The position numbers and the translations under genes are program-made. Under the pieces are notes generated by a model, which saw only the letters and a list, made by a program, of their open reading frames with translations, was not told where the DNA came from and did no database searches. Shown piece by piece: positions 10,481 to 18,947 of a stretch of 64,000 nt of DNA (position 1 is the first letter of the stretch; each line of letters opens with the position of its first letter). The stretch is taken from positions 124,001 through 188,000 of the forward strand of contig NZ_JADPKA010000018.1 of NCBI RefSeq assembly GCF_023073715.1. Reading direction: 5' to 3'. Source of the DNA: Bradyrhizobium sp. 164. Its GTDB lineage: Bacteria > Pseudomonadota > Alphaproteobacteria > Rhizobiales > Xanthobacteraceae.

Positions 10481-11704
10481 ATGAAAAACAAGAAACTCGC
10501 CCTGCTCGCCGCGGCAGCGGCACTGTCATTGCTCTCGGTACAAGGTGCCTACGCGCAAAAGAAATACGACACCGGTGCCAGCGACACCGAGATCAAGATC
10601 GGCAATGTCGAAGCCTATTCCGGTCCGGCTTCCGCCTACGGCATCATCGGCAAAACCGAGGAAGCCTATTTCAAGATGATCAACGACCAGGGTGGCATCA
10701 ACGGCCGCAAGATCAACTGGATCTCCTATGATGACGGCTACTCGCCGCCCAAGACCGTCGAACAGGTTCGCAAGCTGATCGAGAGCGATGAGGTGTTCCT
10801 GGTCTTCAACGCGCTGGGCACCCCGACCCAGACGGCCGTGCAGAAATATCACAACGTCAAGAAGGTGCCGCAGCTCTTCCTTGCAACAGGCGCCAGCAAA
10901 TGGAACGACCCGAAGGGTTTTCCCTGGACCATGGGCTTTCAGCCGAGCTACCGGGTCGAGGCACGGATCTTCGCTAAGTACATCTTGCAGGCGAAGCCCG
11001 ATGCCAAGGTCGCGATCTTCTATGCCAATGACGATTTCGGCAAAGACTACGTCGCCGGCATCAAGGAGATCTTCGGCGAAAAAGCCTCTTCGCTGATCGT
11101 GGCGGAGGAGAGCTACGAGACCACCGAGCCGTCGATCGATTCCCACATCGTCAAGCTGAAGGGCACCGGCGCCAATGTCCTCGTCAATATCTCGACGCCG
11201 AAATTCGCGGCGCAGGCGATCAAGAAGATCGCCGAGCTTGAATGGAAACCGATGCATGTGATGACCGACGTGTCGATCTCGATCGGCGCGGTGATGAAGC
11301 CCGCCGGCCTCGATGCTTCGGAAGGCGTGCTGTCTGCGACCTATTTGAAGGACGCGTCCGACCCGCAATGGAAGGACGACGAGGGCATAAAGAAGTTCAT
11401 GGCCTTCATCGACAAGTACATGCCGGGCGCCAACGTCTCCGATACCAATCTCGTCTACGGCTACGCCGCCGCGCAGACCCTGGTCCAGACGCTGAAGCAG
11501 TGCGGGGACGAGCTGACCCGGGAGAACGTGATGAAGCAGGCTGCCAGCCTGAAGGGCTTTGCGCCGGACACGCTGATCCCCGGTATCAAGGTTAACACCG
11601 GCGCCAACGATTTCGCGCCGATCGAGCAGCTCAAGATGATCCGCTTCAAGGCTGGTCAGTGGGAACTGTTCGGGGATATCATCAGCGCGGAAACGGGCGG
11701 CTAA
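10481..11704 (+). CDS. ABC transporter substrate-binding protein, branched-chain amino acid (Leu/Ile/Val) type
   Basis: A 407-residue periplasmic binding protein of the LivJ/LivK class. MKNKKLALLAAAAALSLLS... ending AYAQ is a Sec signal peptide with cleavage predicted near residue 25. The mature part begins with DTEIKIGNVEAYSGPASAYG, the usual first strand of the type I periplasmic fold, and continues with INDQGGINGRKI and a FYANDDFGKDYVAG hinge-region segment. The ATG at 10481 follows AAGGAATTGCC. No permease or ATPase genes of a Liv system are in the window, so it is an orphan binding protein. Its position next to acyl-CoA ligases suggests an organic or aromatic acid ligand rather than an amino acid (inference). 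Confidence 0.92.
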   Translation: MKNKKLALLAAAAALSLLSVQGAYAQKKYDTGASDTEIKIGNVEAYSGPASAYGIIGKTEEAYFKMINDQGGINGRKINWISYDDGYSPPKTVEQVRKLIESDEVFLVFNALGTPTQTAVQKYHNVKKVPQLFLATGASKWNDPKGFPWTMGFQPSYRVEARIFAKYILQAKPDAKVAIFYANDDFGKDYVAGIKEIFGEKASSLIVAEESYETTEPSIDSHIVKLKGTGANVLVNISTPKFAAQAIKKIAELEWKPMHVMTDVSISIGAVMKPAGLDASEGVLSATYLKDASDPQWKDDEGIKKFMAFIDKYMPGANVSDTNLVYGYAAAQTLVQTLKQCGDELTRENVMKQAASLKGFAPDTLIPGIKVNTGANDFAPIEQLKMIRFKAGQWELFGDIISAETGG

Positions 11705-11730
11705 TCCGCATCAGCTCGACATGCCCAAGC

Positions 11731-11762
11731 AAGATAGCGGCCGAAAGGGCCGCTATCTTTGG
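11731..11762 (+). terminator. Hairpin terminator after binding-protein gene
   Basis: A 12-bp perfect stem aagatagcggcc (11731-11742) / ggccgctatctt (11748-11759) with loop gaaag, followed by only a few T residues. It starts 27 bases after the stop codon. The stem is strong but the U-tract is short. Confidence 0.75.
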
Positions 11763-11904
11763 CGCGAATGCATTCAAAGCGTGGCTACCCCGGCAGGAAG
11801 AGCGCGAAGCGCTCCTCCACCGTGCGTCGCAGATGCTTTCGATACAAAGCTTGATTGGCGTCATCGGGCGCGATCCTTCCCAAAGACGGCTCGGGGGTTT
11901 TTGA

Positions 11905-12141
11905 GCGCGATTCTTGCGGAATGTTGCCGTTGACGACGTGATCGACATCACCCGCCGCGACGGCAGGCACTTTCGCTATCGCGCCGACTCATCTGCGGTG
12001 GTGCATTTCGATGCATCGGCCATCGATCCCGCGACAGAGCGGTTTGAACTGGTGTTGATCACATGTTGGCCGTTCGATGCCGTCATGGCCGGTCCGGAGC
12101 GCTACATCCTGCACGCCGTCTTGATTGATCCCGACTGCTAG
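11905..12141 (+). pseudogene. Remnant of a class GN-type sortase (C-terminal part)
   Basis: A frame of about 78 codons reads ...VDDVIDITRRDGRHFRYR, then VVHFDASAIDPATERFELVL, then ITCWPFDAVMAGPERYILHAV. I recognise this as the C-terminal half of a class GN (proteobacterial) sortase: LITCWPFDA holds the catalytic Cys and ERYILHA the catalytic Arg. The N-terminal half with the catalytic His is missing, an in-frame stop lies at 11902-11904, and there is no convincing start codon or ribosome binding site. It is therefore called a decayed fragment. No partner VIT-domain sortase substrate gene is in the window. The rest of the 608-bp space (11705-12312) contains the upstream terminator hairpin and nothing else I recognise. 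Confidence 0.7.
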
Positions 12142-12312
12142 CTTTTCAATCCGCTCGAAGATGCTGCTAAGGTGCCGGCCCGCGATGCGTGGAGCAACCG
12201 ACGGATCGCCATTCCGTCATACGGCATACCTTTCTGATGGTTGCCACTGCGGCGAACTCGCCATAGAAAAGCGTGACGCGCCACCAAAAACAAGAACAGG
12301 TGAGGTCACGCC

Positions 12313-14532
12313 ATGGAAGCTCAGGTGTCCGCTGCGTCGGTTTCTCTCCATCGATGGTCTCCCCCACCCGACGCCGGCGACGTGGTCAAGGGCATCCATG
12401 CCATGCTGCACCCGCGCAACATCGTGCTGGTGGGCGCGACCGACAAGCCCGGCAACTATGCCGAGCGCATCTGGAACAATCTGATCAAGTACGGCTACGA
12501 GGGCGGGCTCTATCCGGTCAACGCCAGGCGCGACACCATCTGGGATGTCCCTTGCTACAAGGACTTTGCCAGTCTTCCCGAGCAGCCCGATCACGTCCTG
12601 GTGCTGGTGCCGGCGCGCTCTGCGGTGCAGGTGATCCGCGATGCCGCCGCGGCCGGCGCGCGTTCGGCCACCATCGTCACCTCGGGCTTCAGCGAGTTGC
12701 AGGACGACGACAGTCAGAAGCTCGCCGCCGAATTGCAAGCAGCCGTGCGCGAGACGGGACTTGCGGTCACGGGACCGAACTGTCTCGGCAATTTGAGTGC
12801 CGGCGAAAAGCTCTTCACCAATATCGACGATCGTATCGTCACCATGGAGCAGGGGCCGGTGGCGATCGCCGGACAATCCGGCGCCATCGTCATGGCGATC
12901 CGCCAGGCGCTGGAGGACCGGGGTGTCGGCGTCGGCTACATGGTGACGACCGGCAATGAGGCCGGGCTCGAGACGCCGGACCTGATGCGCTATTTCGCCG
13001 AGGACCCGAGCATCAAGGTGATCGTCGTCTATCTCGAAGGCGTGCGCAATACCAAGGCGTTCCGCGACGCGTGCAAGGCGGCGCGCGCCGCGAGCAAGCC
13101 CGTGATCGCGCTCAAGCTCGGCGCGTCGGAGGGCGGCCGCGCTGCGGCGATGGCGCATACCGGTGCACTCGCCGGGTCGATCGAGACATTCGATGCCATT
13201 GCAACCCGCGAAGGCGTGATTCGGGTCGGTGGGCTCGACGAGCTGATCGAGACCACCGAGTGCTTCGTCCACGCCGTGGCACCCAGAGGCGACCGGCTCG
13301 CCGCGGTCACCTTGTCCGGCGGCAAGCGCGGCATGCTGATCGACGCTTTCTATGCCGTGGGCTTGAATTTCGCGCCGCTGAGCCCCCATGTCAGCTCGGA
13401 GCTGGCAAAGATGCTCGGCCCGGGCTCGATCGTCGGCAATCCACTCGATGCAGGGTTTGCCGCCGTGGTCGATCCCTCCGTCTACATGAGGTCGATCAAG
13501 CTGATGATCGACGATCCCGATATCGACGTCGTCATCATCGACGCTGAGCTGCCGAAGGCGCCGCACGAGCTGCGCGAGCGCAATCTTCGCATCGTCAATG
13601 AGATGGCGAGCAGGGCCGCAAAGCCCGTGATCTATATCAGCGCGATGTCGATCGGCTTCACCGAGTTCACCAAGGCGCTGCGCAAATCGCTGCCGCATCT
13701 GGCGGTGATGCAGGGCATGGACCGCGCGGTGACCGCGATCAAGTCGCTGCTCGATTACGCAAAGCTGCGCAAGGAAGTTCCGGACATCGTCTCACGCTCG
13801 AAGCCGGGCGCACGTGCCGTGCTCGAGAAGACGCTGAAGTCGGCGAGCGGCGCCGCGCTCGACGAGGTTGCCTCCAAGAAGCTCCTGAAAGCATACGGCA
13901 TCCCGATCTCGAAGGAGGCAATTGCGCAGACGGCGGCGGAAGCTGTGAAGATCGCCAAGCAGATCGGTTTCCCGGTTGTCGCTAAAGTCGTTAGCGCCGA
14001 GATCCTGCACAAGTCCGACATCGGTGGCGTGGTGCTGAACCTCAACAGTGCCGCCGAGGTGAAGAAGGCGTTCGCCGACATCACGGCTCGGGTGAAGAAG
14101 CTGAAGGGCAAGCCCAAGCTCGACGGCATCCTGATCGCGCAGCAGGTCAGGGCCGAGCTCGAGCTCGTTGTCGGCGCCTCGCGCGATGCCGAGATGGGGC
14201 CGGTCGTGCTGTTCGGCACCGGCGGCATCGACATTGAGCTGATGAAGGACGTCGCACTCGCCGGCGCGCCGCTGGACGAGGCCGAGGCGCGGCTTCTGAT
14301 CGGTCGCACCAAGGCCGGAGTCAAGATGCGCGGCTATCGTGGCAGGCCGACGCTGCACGAGACCTCCGCAGTGAAGGCGCTCGTCGGCCTGTCCAGCCTG
14401 ATCGCAGACGCCGGCGACCGGATCGCCTCGATCGACATCAACCCGTTCCTGATCAACACCAAGACGGGCGTGGCCGTCGACGCCCTCATCGTCCTGAACA
14501 ACGCTGCGGCAAAGCGCGCGGCCGGGCATTGA
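12313..14532 (+). CDS. ADP-forming acyl-CoA synthetase (acetate--CoA ligase family)
   Basis: A 739-residue single-chain NDP-forming acyl-CoA synthetase that interconverts acid + CoA + ATP and acyl-CoA + ADP + Pi. In order it has an N-terminal CoA-binding Rossmann domain (HPRNIVLVGATDKPGNYAER, residues 34-53), two succinyl-CoA-synthetase-like flavodoxin domains containing AMAHTGALAGS with the conserved His, and a C-terminal ATP-grasp domain from about residue 515 (FPVVAKVVSAEILHKSD, GILIAQQV, DINPFLIN). The ATG at 12313 follows AGGTGAGG. Some aromatic-degrading bacteria use such enzymes as hydroxycinnamate-CoA ligases. Here the neighbours are acyl-CoA catabolic genes, so a branched or aromatic acid is plausible, but the substrate cannot be named. 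Confidence 0.9.
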   Translation: MEAQVSAASVSLHRWSPPPDAGDVVKGIHAMLHPRNIVLVGATDKPGNYAERIWNNLIKYGYEGGLYPVNARRDTIWDVPCYKDFASLPEQPDHVLVLVPARSAVQVIRDAAAAGARSATIVTSGFSELQDDDSQKLAAELQAAVRETGLAVTGPNCLGNLSAGEKLFTNIDDRIVTMEQGPVAIAGQSGAIVMAIRQALEDRGVGVGYMVTTGNEAGLETPDLMRYFAEDPSIKVIVVYLEGVRNTKAFRDACKAARAASKPVIALKLGASEGGRAAAMAHTGALAGSIETFDAIATREGVIRVGGLDELIETTECFVHAVAPRGDRLAAVTLSGGKRGMLIDAFYAVGLNFAPLSPHVSSELAKMLGPGSIVGNPLDAGFAAVVDPSVYMRSIKLMIDDPDIDVVIIDAELPKAPHELRERNLRIVNEMASRAAKPVIYISAMSIGFTEFTKALRKSLPHLAVMQGMDRAVTAIKSLLDYAKLRKEVPDIVSRSKPGARAVLEKTLKSASGAALDEVASKKLLKAYGIPISKEAIAQTAAEAVKIAKQIGFPVVAKVVSAEILHKSDIGGVVLNLNSAAEVKKAFADITARVKKLKGKPKLDGILIAQQVRAELELVVGASRDAEMGPVVLFGTGGIDIELMKDVALAGAPLDEAEARLLIGRTKAGVKMRGYRGRPTLHETSAVKALVGLSSLIADAGDRIASIDINPFLINTKTGVAVDALIVLNNAAAKRAAGH

Positions 14533-14538
14533 GATGAG

Positions 14539-14627
14539 GTAGAGCCGGGTTAGCGGAGCGTAATCCCCGAATTTGCGCTCCTGCATGGGAGAGACGTGGC
14601 GGGTTACGCTTCGCTAACCTGCCCTAC
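14539..14627. repeat. Palindromic intergenic repeat (ggttagcg type)
   Basis: The left arm gtagagccgggttagcggag is mirrored by the right arm cttcgctaacctgccctac with a few mismatches; inner arms are cgtaa / ttacg. It is about 89 bp long and lies directly after the ADP-forming synthetase stop. It has no coding content. Confidence 0.7.
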
Positions 14628-14696
14628 GTAACATGCGGCCAAAGTCTATCCGGGCTGCTTCCAACTTCTCCGCTTTGGCCGTAAAATCCTCCCTGC

Positions 14697-15518
14697 ATGG
14701 CACGCGCGAGCAATCTCGTGATCGGAACGGCGACGCTGGCGGCGATCGCCGTGGCGTTCGGCGTCCTGCTCGGCGTGCAGAAATGGCGCACCATCCAAAG
14801 CCGCAGCCAGTTGCGCGTGGTGTTCGAAGGCGGCTCCGCCAGCGGACTGCGTCGCGGCGGGCCGGTCAATTTCGACGGTGTGCCTGCGGGCCAGATCTTG
14901 TCGATCAAGCTGGACAGTCCCGGCAGGATCGTGGCGCTCGTGATGCTCGACAACACCGCACCGATCCGCAAGGACACCGTCGCAGGCATCGAGTTCCAGG
15001 GTCTCACGGGCGTCGCCGCGATCTCGCTGATCGGGGGTGCCCCCTCCGCGCCGCCGGTGCCGCTGGACTTGGACGGCGTTCCCATACTGACCGCCGATCT
15101 CAGCGATGCCGAGTCCATCGTCGATGCCCTGCACAGCGTCGACCGTACGATCGTGAGCAACGCCCCTGCGATCAAGGAGGGCCTGCGCACATTCGAGAAC
15201 TACACCGCCGATCTCAGGAGCAAGGGCGGCGAAGTCGACTCCGTCATGGCGAAGGTCGACAGCGCCTTCGCGGACTTCGACAAGGCCGTCACGAAGATCG
15301 AGGGCGTGGTGCCCGGCTTCGTCGACGGCAAGGCCGACGAGCTGTTCGAGAAGATACAGGGATTGCACGAGCTCGCCGACACCATGAAGAAGAAATCGGC
15401 AAGCTACCTCGAGGACATCCGCCGTTCGCTGCTCGACGTCAGCGAGACCGCCAACAAGATGGCGGGAACGCCCATGGCGCCGCGGCCGCCGCGAAGGCCT
15501 GAGCAGCAGAAGCGGTGA
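14697..15518 (+). CDS. MCE/MlaD family protein
   Basis: A 273-residue envelope protein with one N-terminal membrane segment (about residues 5-25, LVIGTATLAAIAVAFGVLLG) and an MCE domain (residues ~37-115, including LRVVFEGGSASGLRRGGPVNFDGVPAG and GVAAISLIGG). A C-terminal helical region follows, roughly 140-255. MCE proteins form hexameric lipid shuttles in the periplasm, usually with an ABC permease (MlaE-like) and ATPase (MlaF-like). Neither is next to this gene, so it is a solitary copy. The ATG at 14697 was taken because it starts just before the membrane helix; the ribosome binding site is weak. Confidence 0.82.
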   Translation: MARASNLVIGTATLAAIAVAFGVLLGVQKWRTIQSRSQLRVVFEGGSASGLRRGGPVNFDGVPAGQILSIKLDSPGRIVALVMLDNTAPIRKDTVAGIEFQGLTGVAAISLIGGAPSAPPVPLDLDGVPILTADLSDAESIVDALHSVDRTIVSNAPAIKEGLRTFENYTADLRSKGGEVDSVMAKVDSAFADFDKAVTKIEGVVPGFVDGKADELFEKIQGLHELADTMKKKSASYLEDIRRSLLDVSETANKMAGTPMAPRPPRRPEQQKR

Positions 15519-15796
15519 CCTCTTCGTTATCCTTGCTGAAGGAAGGTCACCGCGACTGCTGCGACCAAGACTAATCTTGGCCAGAATGCCCGGCGAGTTG
15601 CCGTGACACTCCGACGCGAGCAACTGGCTCGCTCGTTGGCCGCCAGGCCAAGGCCCTTCCACTTAGCCGCGGCACCGCCCGATGGAAGGCCGCTTACATT
15701 CACGGCCGATCGTGTGACGTGCGCCTGTGACGGCCGATGCTCGGCGCGCCCTATACGGCTTTACAATCGTGGCGTGCCGCTGCTCCCGCAATCCCC

Positions 15797-17299
15797 TCAC
15801 CCATACACAAACGCCGCATCGTCCAGGTCCGTCTTCGGAATCTCGTCCTTCTCGGTCCAGTAGTCCTGACTGTGCTGCCATTCTGGCTTGTCGCCGCGCT
15901 TCGGCAACAGGTCCATATTGCGTATCATGTATCCGGGGTTGAAGTTTTCCGGGTCGATCCAGGGCAGGATCGGCATGTTGTGGTCTTCGGGGCGCAATCT
16001 CACCTCGACCTTCTTTGCGCCTTTGCCCTTCATATGGCTGAGCAGCCGACAGACGAAATCGGCGACAAGGTCGACGCGCAGCGTCCAGCTCGCGCGGAAA
16101 TAGCCGAACACCCAGACCATGTTCGGCACACCCGTGAACATCATGCCGCGATAGGTGACGGTGTCGCCGAAGGCGAGCGGCTTGCCGTCGATCTCGAAGG
16201 CGATGTCGCCCAGGGCGGCCAGGTTGAAGCCGGTCGCGGTGACGATGACGTCGGCTTCGAGCAGCTTGCCGGATTTGAGCTGGATGCCGTTCTCGGCGAA
16301 GCACTCGATCTCGTCGGTAACGACCGAGGCCTTGCCGCTGGCAATCCCCTTGAACAGATCGGCATCCGGCACGAAGGCGATGCGCTGCCGCCACGGCCGG
16401 TACTTTGGCGTGAAATGGGTCTCGACGTCGTAGTCGGGGCCGAGGACCGCGCTGATTTGACCGATCAGCTCCTTCTTCACCTGCTCCGGCTTGGAGACGC
16501 AAAGCTTGGTGAATGCATCCTGCTCGAACAGAATCTTGCGCCGGACGATCTCATGAATCCATTCCTCGTCGACTTGAAGCCTGCGCAGCTCCTCCGCGAT
16601 TTCGATGGCGTTGCGACCGAGCCGGAAATAGGTCGGCGAGCGCTGCAGCATCGTGACATGCGCGCACTTGTCCGCGATGTTCGGAACAAGTGTTGCCGCG
16701 GTCGCGCCGGAGCCGATCACGATCACCTTCTTGCCCGTGAGATCGACGTCGTCGGGCCATGTCTGCGGATGGACGATGCGGCCCTTGAACCGGTCCATCC
16801 CCTTCCATTCTGGCGTGTAACCCTCCGAATGCCGGTAATAGCCCTGGCACATCCAGAGGAAGTTTGCGGTGAAGGTCTTCGGCTCGCCGGTGTCGGTCGC
16901 TACCGCCTCGATGGTCCAGAGACTTTGCTCACTCGACCAGCTCGCGGAATTGATCTTGTGCTTGTAGCGAATGTGCTTCGCGAGATCGTTCTCTTCGATC
17001 ACCTCGTTCATGTAGGCGAGGATCTCTTCGGCGGTCGCGATCGGCGGTCCGACCCAGGGCTTGAAGCGATAGCCGAAGGTGTGGAGATCGCTGTCCGAAC
17101 GGATACCGGGATAACGATGTGTGATCCATGTGCCGCCGAAGCTCGCCTGCGTCTCCAGAATGACGAAGCTCGTGCCCGGAAGCTGCTTGGTGAGATGATA
17201 GGCGCTGCCGATGCCGGAGATGCCGGCGCCGACGATCAGCACGTCGAAATGTTCGGAAGCTTGCTTGGTAGCGGTGTGACCGCGAACAGCGACATTCAT
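15797..17299 (-). CDS. FAD-dependent monooxygenase with Baeyer-Villiger fingerprint
   Basis: A 500-residue class B flavoprotein monooxygenase. It has an FAD-binding GAGISGIG at residues 24-31, an NADPH-binding GSGATA near 196-201, and between them FKGRIVHPQTW at 171-181, an exact match to the FxGxxxHxxxW fingerprint of type I Baeyer-Villiger monooxygenases. FGGTWITHRYPG (54-65) and a late DVIVTATGFN are also typical. The enzyme would insert one oxygen atom into a ketone, or oxidise a soft heteroatom. It stands alone on the minus strand with no obvious partner; downstream there are about 280 bp (15519-15796) in which I see no gene. Substrate is unknown. Confidence 0.9.
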   Translation of the reverse strand: MNVAVRGHTATKQASEHFDVLIVGAGISGIGSAYHLTKQLPGTSFVILETQASFGGTWITHRYPGIRSDSDLHTFGYRFKPWVGPPIATAEEILAYMNEVIEENDLAKHIRYKHKINSASWSSEQSLWTIEAVATDTGEPKTFTANFLWMCQGYYRHSEGYTPEWKGMDRFKGRIVHPQTWPDDVDLTGKKVIVIGSGATAATLVPNIADKCAHVTMLQRSPTYFRLGRNAIEIAEELRRLQVDEEWIHEIVRRKILFEQDAFTKLCVSKPEQVKKELIGQISAVLGPDYDVETHFTPKYRPWRQRIAFVPDADLFKGIASGKASVVTDEIECFAENGIQLKSGKLLEADVIVTATGFNLAALGDIAFEIDGKPLAFGDTVTYRGMMFTGVPNMVWVFGYFRASWTLRVDLVADFVCRLLSHMKGKGAKKVEVRLRPEDHNMPILPWIDPENFNPGYMIRNMDLLPKRGDKPEWQHSQDYWTEKDEIPKTDLDDAAFVYG

Positions 17300-17424
17300 T
17301 GTTGCTTGTTGCCTTGCTCGTTTTTCGTGGCCGGCCTTGACTGGACGGCGCGTTTCCTCCGCGACAGGCAGTGTCGCCCATCGCGCTTCCGTTTCAACAT
17401 GACATAGATCCGGTCGCGGTCAAA

Positions 17425-18183
17425 TCACAGTGCCGCACCCCAGCTCCGTGCGGTCTGCAAGATCCAATCCCGGTAGAGCGTGAGCGGAGTGACCCCGGTC
17501 AACCCGCCGCAACCTGCGGCGCCGTTCGGCCCGGTCGACCAACTGACGACGCCAACGAGCACGGCACCGTTCGGCTTGTCCTCGAACACCGGTCCGCCGG
17601 AATCGCCGGTACAAGCGCCGATTCCGTCACGAACACCGTTGGTTAGGGGATCAACTAGCCGGATCTGCAGCGTGCCGGGCTGGCCGGTGGCGACCAGCGC
17701 AGCCACACGCGTAATGCCACCGCTCTTGCCATCACCGCGAACTGTGACGCCGACGCCGGCGATGGTAAAGCGGCTGCCGACGCGGATTGGAATATCCGGT
17801 GCACCGACCGGCACCGTCGATTTTCCCTTCAGTGGAATTTCCAGTTGCAGCAGTGCCACGTCGGCGGTCGCCCGATGCGCCTGCATCGCCTGCATGTTGA
17901 AATTCGGATGGATCGCGACAGAACGGACGTTCAGCAATTGCGGCTGGCCGTCGCCGCCGCGATCGACAATCTTGTAGTCCGCGCCGGGCTGCACGCAGTG
18001 AGCGACCGTCAGCACCAGCTTCGGTGCAATCAGGCTGCCGGTGCAAAAATTGCCGCGCGAGCCAACGATGGTGACGATGGCGCGCGCGACACCCTCCGCT
18101 TGCGGCGTGCCGCCGCCGACGATGGCGCGAGCAGGCGTGGCGAGCAGCAGAATGGCGGTGATGAATGTCGCAATTGTCTTCAT
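17425..18183 (-). CDS. Secreted trypsin-like serine protease (S1 family)
   Basis: A 252-residue exported protease. From the internal ATG ending at 18183 the protein begins MKTIATFITAILLLATPARA, a good Sec signal peptide, then IVGGGTPQ, which resembles the mature N-terminus of activated trypsins. The catalytic triad is visible: His in TVAHC, Asp in ATADVALLQL and Ser in GACTGDSGGPVF. The longer frame from a TTG at 18213 would place ten extra residues before the signal peptide and was not chosen. No regulator or inhibitor gene is adjacent. Its target is unknown. Confidence 0.88.
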   Translation of the reverse strand: MKTIATFITAILLLATPARAIVGGGTPQAEGVARAIVTIVGSRGNFCTGSLIAPKLVLTVAHCVQPGADYKIVDRGGDGQPQLLNVRSVAIHPNFNMQAMQAHRATADVALLQLEIPLKGKSTVPVGAPDIPIRVGSRFTIAGVGVTVRGDGKSGGITRVAALVATGQPGTLQIRLVDPLTNGVRDGIGACTGDSGGPVFEDKPNGAVLVGVVSWSTGPNGAAGCGGLTGVTPLTLYRDWILQTARSWGAAL

Positions 18184-18305
18184 GGGAACACGTCTGGCAG
18201 GCCCTTCGGTCAAGGGGCGGAGTTTGCTTCAGGCTGGCCCTTGCCGATAGCGCGTGCTAGCCGTCTTGTCAGCCATCCTGGCACTGAATTGACGAGGACG
18301 GGACC

Positions 18306-18941
18306 TTGACGATCGAGGCTGTGATCTTTGATTTTGGCGGCGTGTTGACGAGCTCACCGTTCGAGGCGTTCGCCCGGTTCGAGACCGAGCGTGGCCTGCC
18401 CATCGACATCATACGGCGCACCAACGCCGCCAACCATCTGGAAAATGCCTGGGCCAAGTTTGAACGCGCCGAGGTGGATATCGACACGTTCGATCTTTTG
18501 TTCGCCGAGGAATCACGAGCGCTTGGCGCAGAAGTGCGCGGGCGCGACGTGCTGCCGCTGCTCCAGGGCGATCTGCGTCCCGAGATGGTCGAGGCGCTGA
18601 AGCGCATCAAGGCGCAATTCAAGACCGGCTGCATCACCAACAACCTGCCGGCCAACGCCATCGGCAGCCTGACGGGACGCACGCTCTACATTGCCGAGGT
18701 GATGGCACTGTTCGATCACGTCATCGAGTCCGCCAAAATCGGCCTGCGCAAACCCGATCCACGCATCTACCGGCTGATGGTCGAGACGCTGAAGGTTGAT
18801 CCCAACAATTGCGTTTATCTCGACGATCTCGGCGTCAATCTCAAGCCGGCTCGCGAGATGGGCATGACCACGATCAAGGTCACCAGCGGGGCCCAGGCCA
18901 TCGCCGAGCTCGAGGTCGCGACGGGGTTGAAGCTCTGCTAG
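18306..18941 (+). CDS. HAD family hydrolase (subfamily IA)
   Basis: A 211-residue haloacid-dehalogenase-superfamily hydrolase. Motif I is VIFDFGGVLT (nucleophile Asp9), motif II is CITNNLP, motif III is the Lys in SAKIGLRKPDPRIY, and motif IV is VYLDDLGVNLKPA. The FDFGG form (Gly in place of the second Asp) and overall layout resemble YihX-type phosphatases and the N-terminal domain of soluble epoxide hydrolase. The only start consistent with motif I is the TTG at 18306, after GAGGACGGGACC. It converges with mtnA, with 6 bp between the stops. Confidence 0.87.
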   Translation: MTIEAVIFDFGGVLTSSPFEAFARFETERGLPIDIIRRTNAANHLENAWAKFERAEVDIDTFDLLFAEESRALGAEVRGRDVLPLLQGDLRPEMVEALKRIKAQFKTGCITNNLPANAIGSLTGRTLYIAEVMALFDHVIESAKIGLRKPDPRIYRLMVETLKVDPNNCVYLDDLGVNLKPAREMGMTTIKVTSGAQAIAELEVATGLKLC

Positions 18942-18947
18942 TCCAAC

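Noticed and set aside
11785..11970. Minus-strand short frame upstream of the sortase remnant
   Set aside because: No recognisable motif, start or ribosome binding site; it overlaps the sortase-like fragment in antisense.
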